A stretch of DNA of 64,000 nucleotides, from assembly GCA_007133065.1 (NCBI GenBank), contig SLNJ01000016.1, forward strand, positions 45,517 to 109,516, in the 5' to 3' direction. Each line of letters begins with the position of its first letter. Positions within the stretch are counted from its first letter, which is position 1. Of this stretch, positions 52,507 through 60,722 are shown piece by piece. The DNA comes from Opitutales bacterium (lineage in GTDB: Bacteria; Verrucomicrobiota; Verrucomicrobiia; Opitutales; Oceanipulchritudinaceae). The position numbers were made by a program, and so were the translations under genes. The notes under the pieces are model-generated. The model searched no databases, had not been told where the DNA came from, and saw only the letters and a program-made list of their open reading frames with translations.

Positions 52507-54726
52507 TCAGTCAAACACGACCTGCCCGCGGATTTCCCCTGGACCGTTCTGCTCGGTGTGCACGTTGAGGTACCACAGACCGGCGAGCAGTTCGGCTTCG
52601 TCCGCCTGAGAGATCACGGTACTGCCGACTATCGGCGACTCCAGGCCCTCTCCTCCAATGTTCACAACCACGCCTGCCGTCTCACCCGACCGCGCGGGCC
52701 CGTGGAAGTGCGCTCCGGTCACACTGCTCGTCGTGTCCCGGTACTGCACCACCCATGAAAGCCTCCGGGTGGACGACTCGTACACCACGATGGCGCCCCC
52801 GGACGGATTCGCGCCATTGAGCGTCGGCGGAGGAACTCCCTCTTGCACCGTCAGCGGAAATTCGGCAACCCGCATCCCCTCGAACGGGTGGACCTGCCCG
52901 CGCAACTCCCCCGGAGGGTTGTTCCCAGTGTGAATATTGACGTACCAGAGGCCGTCGAGCAACTCAGCCATCAGTTCATCGGATATCCCAACGCTTCCCA
53001 CCATCGGACTCTCCAGTCCGCTGATGTCGGCGATGCCCTGTCGCACTCCGGCACTCGCGCCAAAATCGGCCGGGCCGTGGAAATGGGCGTTCGTGGCATC
53101 GCTCGTGTAACCACCGGCCTTAATCACCCAGTGCAGCAGACCGGCGTCCGGATCCGCCACGACATACGACGCCCCCTCGGGAGCCGCGCCGTCGAGCAGC
53201 GGGAACGGCACCTCCTGATGTGGAGACAACCCGATGTGGTGCGCGCGCGTGGTCACAGAAAGCACGTGTCCGCGAATCTCGCCGGGGCCGTTCTGCTCCG
53301 TGTGCAAGTTGATGTAGTATCGACCTTCCACCAGGTCGGCCATCTCCTCCTCGGAGAGCGTCGTCGAGCCGGAACTCGGACTCTCCAGTCCGCTGATGCC
53401 GCCGATATTCACGCGCACACCCGCCGTCTCCCCGATATCCGCGGGACCGTGAAAATGCAGGCCGGTCGGCGCTCCGGTCAGGCCCTCCCACGTCACGACC
53501 CAACTCAGTTCCCGGCTCTCGGGATCCAGTGAGACTGTCGCCGATCCTCTTGGATTGGCCCTGTGCAAGCGCGGGGCATTAACCAACACCATCGGATGCT
53601 CGCCCTGCTCGTCCTCCGCGACGGTTCCGGACATTTCCTCGAACCGCCAGTATGCCACTGGATTATCGAGCAGAACAGCGCTGGCGTAGGCCGGCGTCAT
53701 GCCGGCCGAATGGTGCACGACGATATTCGCAGTGGACAGGGCGCGATCGAAGATCGCCACCTCGTCCAGCTTGAAATTCGCAAATCGACGGTACTCCGTG
53801 CCGCTGAAATTCGCCCCGACGGCCAGTCCGTGGTCGTTCGTCGCCAACATGCCCGACCGGGAAGCGGTGTTCGCGTCCTGTTCGCCGTCAAAATAAAGGC
53901 GCATCTCTCCCTCATCCGCGTCGTACACCGCCGCCACATGCACCCACGTGTATGGAGGCACCTCGTAATCCGAGGTCACCTGCACATCGCCGCCCTCGCC
54001 CCCGCGCACGTCAAAGCGCAGGTGGTCGGTGTTGCCCGAGCGGCGAACCTGGTACGTGTCATCCCCTTTCGACACCATTGGTTCCCACGCCGAGCGGAAC
54101 CCGTCCATGATGTTCAGCCAGAACGAGATCGTCAGCGAACCGGTGATGTCGAGTGCCTCGTGGTCGGCCGCTTCGGCATAGGTGCGACGGGCGGCCTCAA
54201 AGCGGATGCCAGAACCAACAGCCCCGTCCTGGGTCAGATCAGGATCCGGGATCTCCTGCGTGGCCGTCAGATCCGCGAAAAACTCAAGAAGTGTCGGATG
54301 CTCCACGCGCGGGAGGCTGAACCAATCCTCCTCGCCAAAATCGTAGAAATACCGCGGCGCCGCCGTTCCTCGAAGGTAGTATACCCAATTCCCGCGCCCG
54401 TGGCTGTACAGGTAGGGATAGAAGATCCGGGACGAAAACAACCACTCCAGGTCTTCCGAGTACATCCATACACCCCCGATCGTTTCTTCCAGCACGTAGT
54501 GCCAACCGTTCTGAAGGTGGAAAATCCACGGTGCATCCGGCGTATAGACGGTTCCGAGCCAATCCGACCACGCCCATCCGGCGTTCAGGGGGTGCACCGT
54601 CAGTTCTTCCGATTCCGGAGTCGGCGTCGGATCAGGTTCGACGTCTCCGTGATAGTCCGCCGAAACAAACGAATGATCAAGTGTAAGTGAGAGCACAACT
54701 GCTGCGCAAATCATGTGCCTGTACAT
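52507..54726 (-). CDS. Secreted surface protein with LamG and three CHRD domains
   Basis: A 739-residue secreted protein with a signal peptide (HMICAAVVLSLTLDHSFVSA). Residues about 45-135 are an aromatic-rich segment (GWAWSDWLGTVYTPDAPWIF, HGRGNWVYYLRG) resembling a module of verrucomicrobial surface proteins. Next is a LamG/concanavalin-like domain (about 165-330; SLTISFWLNIMDG, FKLDEVAIFDRALS). Three CHRD domains follow, each with THFHGPA-like motifs (GLHFHGPADIGETAG, NAHFHGPADFGASAG, GAHFHGPARSGETAG) and a C-terminal PGE[IL]RG unit. A strong AGGAGATGTC precedes the ATG. Likely cell-surface or matrix-associated; binding partner unknown. Confidence 0.85.
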   Translation of the reverse strand: MYRHMICAAVVLSLTLDHSFVSADYHGDVEPDPTPTPESEELTVHPLNAGWAWSDWLGTVYTPDAPWIFHLQNGWHYVLEETIGGVWMYSEDLEWLFSSRIFYPYLYSHGRGNWVYYLRGTAAPRYFYDFGEEDWFSLPRVEHPTLLEFFADLTATQEIPDPDLTQDGAVGSGIRFEAARRTYAEAADHEALDITGSLTISFWLNIMDGFRSAWEPMVSKGDDTYQVRRSGNTDHLRFDVRGGEGGDVQVTSDYEVPPYTWVHVAAVYDADEGEMRLYFDGEQDANTASRSGMLATNDHGLAVGANFSGTEYRRFANFKLDEVAIFDRALSTANIVVHHSAGMTPAYASAVLLDNPVAYWRFEEMSGTVAEDEQGEHPMVLVNAPRLHRANPRGSATVSLDPESRELSWVVTWEGLTGAPTGLHFHGPADIGETAGVRVNIGGISGLESPSSGSTTLSEEEMADLVEGRYYINLHTEQNGPGEIRGHVLSVTTRAHHIGLSPHQEVPFPLLDGAAPEGASYVVADPDAGLLHWVIKAGGYTSDATNAHFHGPADFGASAGVRQGIADISGLESPMVGSVGISDELMAELLDGLWYVNIHTGNNPPGELRGQVHPFEGMRVAEFPLTVQEGVPPPTLNGANPSGGAIVVYESSTRRLSWVVQYRDTTSSVTGAHFHGPARSGETAGVVVNIGGEGLESPIVGSTVISQADEAELLAGLWYLNVHTEQNGPGEIRGQVVFD

Positions 54727-54794
54727 GACATCTCCTTTCGAATGATTGCGGGTTAATTTCAGATTGAAAATACTATCAGATTTTCTTTTCTCGC

Positions 54795-54823
54795 ATATTA
54801 TCCTAACTAATTTGATATGTCAA
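54795..54823 (-). promoter_or_regulatory. Near-consensus sigma-70 promoter of the CHRD/LamG gene
   Basis: On the minus strand TTGACA (54823-54818) and TAATAT (54800-54795) are exactly 17 nt apart in an AT-rich tract. The expected start site near 54788 gives a leader of about 60 nt ending in a strong Shine-Dalgarno. The -35 region forms an imperfect palindrome (TTGACATATCAA, 10 of 12 symmetric), possibly an operator. Confidence 0.75.
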
Positions 54824-55121
54824 ATGTTTTAATTGGATAAGCCCAGCTACGATTTTCAGTAAGGCCCGCGATGGATCGGAGTCGACCGATATGTATGAGT
54901 CTTTCGGTTGTGAAAAACTCAAGCTGTGGATGGTGGGCAAGGGTTGGGATCCAGCAGGCAAGACGAGATCCAGCAGGCGATCCAGGACACCTCGCGCCAG
55001 CTAACAGTGCTTGGGAATCGGACAAACCGTCCGGCAGTGCGACCGTCTCACCATCCGACTGCCTCCTCTCCGAACCGGAGGCCGTCCCCTTTCTCCTGCC
55101 CGCGCAGAACGCGCGGGATGA
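54824..55121. other. Intergenic region without a visible gene
   Basis: No protein-like frame is visible. There is a 12-bp direct repeat GATCCAGCAGGC at 54948-54959 and 54967-54978. A 7-bp hairpin (CCCGCGC / GCGCGGG, 55099-55117) lies just after the stop of the 2-hydroxyacid dehydrogenase gene and could terminate that operon, although no U-tract follows. Confidence 0.4.
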
Positions 55122-56195
55122 TCAGGTCATCTGATCGTATCCCTGCAGGTCGACCACTCCCTCCAGCGGATTCCCTGCAAGAAACTGTCGAACATTCGCG
55201 ACGGCGAGTGCGCCTGAATCGCGCATGCGATCGGGAGTCGGTCCGGCCTGGTGCGGCATGAGGATCGCCCGGTTGAGGCCCCGTAGCGGAGAATCCTTGG
55301 GCAGCGGCTCCTTTTCATAGACATCGAGCGCGATACGAACCCGCCCTTCCCGGGCGACACGCGCGAGGGCTGCTTCGTCGACGACGGCGCCCCGCCCAAC
55401 GTTCACAAAGACACCGTCCTGCGGAATCATACGCAGCAGCTCTTCCGTCACGGAGTGACGGGTGCGATCCGTCAGAGCAGCCAATTCAACGATGATGTCA
55501 TTTCCTGAGAAGAGGTCCTCCATACTGGAGGCCCGGGAGACATCGTACTCACGGAGCAACGACTCCGGCACCGAGGAAAACGTCGAGACTTTTACGTTGA
55601 AGGGCTTGAGCAGCAGAACCAGCTCGCGCGAAATGCGGCCGAACCCACGTATCCCCACCCGGCGCTCAAACAGGGAAAACTGCCCTTCGTTTTCCGGATG
55701 CTTATGCCAGCCCCGTTCGTGATGCATGACCTCGTGCCAGTGCGACGTACGGCGCAGGCACCCGAGTATCATCATGAGTGCGGATTCCGCGATCGTGCGA
55801 CTGATGCTGGTTCCCCAGTTGGTTACATGCAAGCCGCGCTCGATCAAGGAGCGCGCAATCTTACGGCGCACGGAACCGGTCAATCCACAATAATATTTGA
55901 GCGGACCGGACTCCACGGGAATATCCTCGGGAATCGGCTTTGTCGACCAGGCGCCGATGACCACATCCGGGCCGAATTCCTGGAGCAATTGCGGCCACGC
56001 CACGTCACTCAGCGTTTGCGGCTGCACATGCTTAATCTCGCCGACAGTCTGCTTCAGCTCCTGGAAGAGGTCCTCTGGGAGAAACATACTTCGTTCTTGA
56101 TCGCTGATCGCCAGGAGGCATTTCCCGGCGGAAGTCGCAATCGCGTCTCCGGACGATTCAGCCGGACGGGTTTCATCTGTCTTATTCGATTCCAT
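55122..56195 (-). CDS. D-isomer-specific 2-hydroxyacid dehydrogenase family protein
   Basis: A 357-residue NAD-dependent dehydrogenase. The start is set at ATG 56195 (MESNKTDETR). The Rossmann motif is variant, VGIRGFGRISREL. The catalytic residues appear in VELAALTDRTRHSV (Arg), ALDVYEKEPLP (Glu) and LMPHQAGPTPDRM (His). The protein carries about 25 extra N-terminal residues before the usual start of the domain. The substrate is unknown. It is the last gene of the minus-strand amino-sugar cluster, 174 nt downstream of the PIG-L gene, so it might belong to a separate transcript. Confidence 0.9.
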   Translation of the reverse strand: MESNKTDETRPAESSGDAIATSAGKCLLAISDQERSMFLPEDLFQELKQTVGEIKHVQPQTLSDVAWPQLLQEFGPDVVIGAWSTKPIPEDIPVESGPLKYYCGLTGSVRRKIARSLIERGLHVTNWGTSISRTIAESALMMILGCLRRTSHWHEVMHHERGWHKHPENEGQFSLFERRVGIRGFGRISRELVLLLKPFNVKVSTFSSVPESLLREYDVSRASSMEDLFSGNDIIVELAALTDRTRHSVTEELLRMIPQDGVFVNVGRGAVVDEAALARVAREGRVRIALDVYEKEPLPKDSPLRGLNRAILMPHQAGPTPDRMRDSGALAVANVRQFLAGNPLEGVVDLQGYDQMT

Positions 56196-56369
56196 AATAT
56201 AGTCTCTTGATGTGTGCCGCTTCAACTCTGCCGTGCCTCCCCCTTCCCAACACCGGAATGCGCAGGAAAACAAACGGGTGAAACAACACCGGTCTTTTTA
56301 ATCGAATTTCCGCAGCAGAGGAATTGCAAGCCATTTACCCGGTTGAACAGGAGCAGAGCTGCCGGTGCG

Positions 56370-57221
56370 CTACCCGATCATTTTCGCGATCCGCTTCAGA
56401 ACATCCTCCCGGAATCGGTCCATATGCCCCTCGATCAACGCCGCAACCGTCGGACCATCGTCGCGAAGCAGCGGGCTCAGGTCGACCGCGAAGGCGGCGG
56501 ACTCGGACTCATCGACAGAGTGGGATTGGAAGAACGTCGCATTGGCGAGGCGCCGCCCGGGCACGGCAAGATCGTAGCGTTTGCCGCCGCTGATCTGCGA
56601 ATCGAAAACACCCATCAATGCTGCTGCGAGGTTCGGTCTGCGGTCAGTCTGTAAGACGACTTTCTCGTCGTCCAACAACCAATCGAGGTCGCGCCAGACC
56701 TCCACGCCGAGAAGGCGCTCGGGGCGCTCGGATTCGGGGAGGCGGCGAAGCGCATCAAGGCACCGGGCCAGGGTTCCGATATGGGTGTCATGCTTGTCCG
56801 CGGGATTGTGCACATAGACCGTGGCGGGCCGGGCGGCGCGGAGGATAGCCTCCAGGTCGTCGACCGGATCGGATGCGTCGGGCGAGCGAACCGCTTTGGA
56901 CGGGTATCCGAGTTGTGCCATGAAGCTGTAATCGCCGATCGTGGCCGCTTTGCGCTGTTCGTGCATGCGCACGTGGCGCATCTCCTCGCCGGTGTAGTCC
57001 GCATAGACCCCGGTCCGAGCGCTGCCGGATCCATCCGTCAATACGACGCCGCCAAACCATCGATCATCGCGGCCATGGCACGCTTCAATCCCTTCGTAAG
57101 CAATGATCTCCAAGTCATCCTGGTGCGCCCCGATTCCAAGATGGGTGGTGCGCGGGAGCGCGAGATCCGGCGCGAGACCGTCCGGAACGAAAAGATCAGC
57201 GTTCGTATGTTTCAGTTTCAT
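56370..57221 (-). CDS. PIG-L (LmbE-like) deacetylase
   Basis: A 283-residue zinc-dependent deacetylase of the PIG-L/MshB/BshB family. The metal motif is AHQDDLE at 32-38, a variant of AHPDDE that keeps the His and Asp ligands, and the second site is KHDTH (143-147). The start is ATG 57221, which lies 19 nt after the stop of the kinase gene. Members remove N-acetyl groups from GlcNAc derivatives. Here it sits with a NagB, a sugar kinase and a sulfatase and no NagA is visible, so it may do the deacetylation step in amino-sugar breakdown. That role is inference. Confidence 0.88.
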   Translation of the reverse strand: MKLKHTNADLFVPDGLAPDLALPRTTHLGIGAHQDDLEIIAYEGIEACHGRDDRWFGGVVLTDGSGSARTGVYADYTGEEMRHVRMHEQRKAATIGDYSFMAQLGYPSKAVRSPDASDPVDDLEAILRAARPATVYVHNPADKHDTHIGTLARCLDALRRLPESERPERLLGVEVWRDLDWLLDDEKVVLQTDRRPNLAAALMGVFDSQISGGKRYDLAVPGRRLANATFFQSHSVDESESAAFAVDLSPLLRDDGPTVAALIEGHMDRFREDVLKRIAKMIG

Positions 57222-57240
57222 AATCGATAGCTTCCAAGAT

Positions 57241-58641
57241 TCACGGTTGATGATTTCCGGCAAGCGCCGGCAGACTGGCGGCGGCGATCGCCTGGCCGTG
57301 GCGTTTCGTGCGTTCATCGACCTCCAGGAAATTCAGGCGATCGCCGATTTTCGGGTTCTCCGCCGCAAAAACCGTCCCTGCTGTTTCCCAGATCAGATCG
57401 CCACCGGGTCCGGACATCACGCGGCCGAGCAATTGCAGATAGTTCAGATCATACTGTTCGCACCAGTGGAGCAACGCATAGCCGAGGTAGACCCCGATCG
57501 TCTCATAGATTGCACGCGCGTGCGCATCGCCCGCTTCCATCGCCTTCTGGACCCGGACGAGCAGGTCCGGTGCCTTCTCACCCGATCCGGGAACCATGCC
57601 GGCCGCGGGGGCAAGCCGCGCCACGGCCTGCTGCGAGAAATACTGGGCTCCGCATCCACGATCCCCGGACCATTCGTCGACCGGAGCATCCTCCCGGTAG
57701 TCGATCGGAACGAAGGCGAGCTCGTTCAGCCAAACCGTGAGTTTTCCCGACGGCCGGACATACCCGGCCGCCGTGCTCGTGCCAAGCGACAACCCGAGGA
57801 TTCCCGCTTTATGCGTCGAAAGACTGCTCGCCAGCGCCGCAACCTCACCGTCGTTGGCGATCGCGACCGGCACGCCCCATTCCTGTTCCAGCTCCTGAAA
57901 GAATCCCCGGATCGAGCGATTGAACGCATCCTCGGACAGCCCACGGAACAACGATCCGGCCCGGACCTCATTGTTGATGTAGACGCCCGCAGCACTCCCG
58001 CCGATCGCGTCCACCCGCGGAAGATGGGCCGCCGCTCGGCGCAGGGAATCGCGAATTCCTTCGCGGTGGTACTCGGGATCGCTCTGAAAATAGGGATCCC
58101 ACGCGATCTCCTCGGAAAATACAACCTCCCCGTCGATCACCGCCGCACTCTTGCGGTCGCTTCCGCCCAGGTCGAAGCCGATACGGTTTCCATCCAGGTG
58201 TCCCCCCAACTCCACCGAGTGCTCGCCCTCCTGAGGCGAATCCGTGCGATCGCCGGCAATCACTTCGAAGGGACCGGCGAAGATTCTCCCGCCCATGAAC
58301 GCGGCGTCAAACGCCCGATCACCCTCCGGAGAATAGCATGAGCGGAGCCGTTCAGCCCACACCGGACTCCCCGCGACGTGCAGGCGACTTCCCCCTTTCT
58401 GCCAGAGCAGAAACTTCACCCGGCGCTCCAGGAACCGCCACGTGTCCGAATCCCGCTCCGCGCCCGGAAGCAGTTCCAGGCGCTCGGCCCAGGCCGCTCC
58501 GTCCGGCCGGGCCACCACCAGGTCGAGCGATTCGCTCGCCCCGGCGTCCGCAACGGCCGCGCGGTACGCGTTCTCAAAAAGAATCGCCGGCTGGAACCCG
58601 GGGTCCAGGGGCGGTTTCACCGCTGGTTCTGCAATTTTCAT
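57241..58641 (-). CDS. Divergent ROK-like sugar kinase with N-terminal extension
   Basis: A 466-residue protein. The first ~150 residues are not recognised. The rest is an ASKHA-fold kinase: phosphate-1 motif IGFDLGGSDRKSAAVIDGEVV from 154, IANDGEVAALASS and phosphate-2-like ILGLSLGTSTAAGYV. It is near the ROK family, but the ROK zinc motif CxCGxxGCxE is not found; the region reads DRGCGAQYFSQQ. ROK enzymes include GlcNAc kinases. It lies between NagB and the PIG-L deacetylase, which suggests it phosphorylates an amino sugar. The start is ATG 58641; a longer frame reaches 58692. Confidence 0.8.
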   Translation of the reverse strand: MKIAEPAVKPPLDPGFQPAILFENAYRAAVADAGASESLDLVVARPDGAAWAERLELLPGAERDSDTWRFLERRVKFLLWQKGGSRLHVAGSPVWAERLRSCYSPEGDRAFDAAFMGGRIFAGPFEVIAGDRTDSPQEGEHSVELGGHLDGNRIGFDLGGSDRKSAAVIDGEVVFSEEIAWDPYFQSDPEYHREGIRDSLRRAAAHLPRVDAIGGSAAGVYINNEVRAGSLFRGLSEDAFNRSIRGFFQELEQEWGVPVAIANDGEVAALASSLSTHKAGILGLSLGTSTAAGYVRPSGKLTVWLNELAFVPIDYREDAPVDEWSGDRGCGAQYFSQQAVARLAPAAGMVPGSGEKAPDLLVRVQKAMEAGDAHARAIYETIGVYLGYALLHWCEQYDLNYLQLLGRVMSGPGGDLIWETAGTVFAAENPKIGDRLNFLEVDERTKRHGQAIAAASLPALAGNHQP

Positions 58642-58749
58642 AATACGAAAGTCGGCGTTGTAAGGATGTCGCATTGTGGCACCGATTGTCACCCAGAAAC
58701 AACACCCGCCGATGTACGGGCAGGATTCATTCCAAACCCGTCCAGCACT

Positions 58750-60660
58750 CTATCCCTCCCATCGCAGGAAACACTCGATCGCCTCGTACTCCGCCATACC
58801 GAGGGCATCGTACTCGCGAGCAATCTTCCGGTTGAGCGATTCTGTGCGCTGCCACGACTCGCTTTGCTCGCTCAGGGCAAAGGAGGTCTGGCTGTGCTGG
58901 GAGCGGTGTTGAAAAGCGGCGTCCAGCTTCCGCTGCAACTCGTCCGGGCTGAGCGGTACCGCCATGTCGATCTGATCGAGTCCCCACTCCTCCGTGGGAC
59001 CGCGGTAAACCCAGATGTACGTGTCCGACGGCCACTGCTCCTCCTCACGGCATCGACGAAAGGCGTCGCGGAAGACCCGGAAGGTCATACCCGTAACGGA
59101 TGCCGGATCGGCCTGATCTCCCGAAAGAAATACCTGGTGCGGCCGGATCCGTTCGAGCAGTTCCACCATCGCGGTCCGATCCTCCTCGGTCGCCACAAAC
59201 TGGCGATACCGTCCCCTCCCGTAAAACGGCAGCCGCATGAATTCGAGCCGGTCGGGATGAATCCCCAGCATTCGCATGGACTGGCGCGCCTCGCCCTCCC
59301 GGATCGCACCCTTCACGGCGCGCAGCGCCTCGCCATCCTCGTCCAGGGTGTCTTTCTCGCGCAGCGCACGGATGAGTTCGGCGAGCGGGACACCCCCATT
59401 CATCAACGTCGCACCCGGGCAGAGCTCGTGCGTGAGTTCGAGGCTCGCAAGCGCCTCCCGATCGGGGACCGCAAGGTCGCCGGACGTCGCGTAGGCGAGC
59501 GTCACATCATGGCCCTGCTCGCACAGGCGCCGGATCGTTCCACCCATCCCGAGAATATCCTCCTGGGGCTCCGAAGCCAGCACCAGCGACCGCTTGCGCG
59601 CCGGGTCGGCACGCTCGGGGCGGTGACTGTCGTCAGCATCCGGCTTCCCTCCGGGCCAGCCCGTGATCGTATGCTGCAGAACATTGAAGATGTGAATATT
59701 CAGCTGGTAGGCTGATCCCTTGACCGTAAGCAGGTCCGCCAATCCTTGTTCGTTGTAGTCGCGATCCACGAGCTTGAGAACCGGCTTCTCCACCTTGCGA
59801 CACAACCCAATAACCGCCCTCCGGATCAATTCCGGATTCCAGTCGACAAAGTCCACCCGCCACGGTTCAACGATCCGCGTCAGGGCTCCGGCGGCGGGTC
59901 GATCGAGGATGAACTCCACGCCGTCGTGCCCCTGCAGATAGCTCGCAGGGAGGCGGTCGGAGGGCGGCTCCTCGACCGCCTTTGCAATAACCGAGGCCTT
60001 GCTCCGACCCCAGGCCATCAGCCGGATCCGCCGCGCCCTCAGAATCGTTCCGACCCCCATTGTGATCGCGTAACGCGGAACGTTCTCCTCTCCAAGAAAA
60101 TCCCGGGCGGCATCCTGCCGCGTCACCTCGTTGAGCGTGACCAGGCGGGTCGGACTCTCCGCCCCCGATCCGGGCTCGTTGAATCCGATATGCCCCGTAC
60201 GCCCGATCCCGAGGATCTGCAGATCGATTCCACCTGCCGCGTCGATCGCAGCATCGTACTCCCGGCAGTGCGCAAACGCCTCCTCCCGGCCGACCTCGCC
60301 ATCCGGTACGTGTGTGTTTGCCGGGTCGATGTCGATGTGACGGAAGAACTGGTCCTGCATGAACTGCCAGTAACTCTCGCGATGGCTCCGCGGCAGCGGA
60401 TAGTACTCATCCAGGTTGAAAGTCACGACGTCCGCAAAGCTCAACCCCTCCTCGCGGTGCATTCGCACCAGCTCCCGATACACCGGAACAGGCGTCGACC
60501 CGGTCGCGAGACCGAGAACCGTCCGCTCCCGGCGCCCGGAGCGTTCGCGAATCAGTTCGGCTATCTCCGCGGCCACCTGCAACGCCCCCTCTTCGGCGGA
60601 ATCATGAATCGTGACCGGACAGCGCTCAAAAGGAGATTCCGGGGTGCTGTTTTTGTTCAT
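58750..60660 (-). CDS. nagB: Glucosamine-6-phosphate deaminase fused to a degenerate PIG-L-like domain
   Basis: A 636-residue two-domain protein. Residues 15-280 are NagB: LGLATGSTPVPVYREL, the base FNLDEYY (D84), and GIGRTGHIGFNEPG with His157 and Glu162. The E. coli Asp141 position is Thr155, as in other long NagB proteins. It converts glucosamine-6-P to fructose-6-P and ammonia. Residues about 355-560 resemble a PIG-L deacetylase (GMGGTIRRLCEQGHDVTLAYATSGD), but the metal motif is lost: ASEPQEDIL stands where SPHPDDDV is expected, and the distal His motif is also missing. That domain is likely non-catalytic. Confidence 0.88.
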   Translation of the reverse strand: MNKNSTPESPFERCPVTIHDSAEEGALQVAAEIAELIRERSGRRERTVLGLATGSTPVPVYRELVRMHREEGLSFADVVTFNLDEYYPLPRSHRESYWQFMQDQFFRHIDIDPANTHVPDGEVGREEAFAHCREYDAAIDAAGGIDLQILGIGRTGHIGFNEPGSGAESPTRLVTLNEVTRQDAARDFLGEENVPRYAITMGVGTILRARRIRLMAWGRSKASVIAKAVEEPPSDRLPASYLQGHDGVEFILDRPAAGALTRIVEPWRVDFVDWNPELIRRAVIGLCRKVEKPVLKLVDRDYNEQGLADLLTVKGSAYQLNIHIFNVLQHTITGWPGGKPDADDSHRPERADPARKRSLVLASEPQEDILGMGGTIRRLCEQGHDVTLAYATSGDLAVPDREALASLELTHELCPGATLMNGGVPLAELIRALREKDTLDEDGEALRAVKGAIREGEARQSMRMLGIHPDRLEFMRLPFYGRGRYRQFVATEEDRTAMVELLERIRPHQVFLSGDQADPASVTGMTFRVFRDAFRRCREEEQWPSDTYIWVYRGPTEEWGLDQIDMAVPLSPDELQRKLDAAFQHRSQHSQTSFALSEQSESWQRTESLNRKIAREYDALGMAEYEAIECFLRWEG

Positions 60661-60722
60661 AGCGGGCAGTGACCTTTCAGTTTCCGGTACAAAAGTTCAA
60701 TGCAATTTGTGGGCCGGAACGT

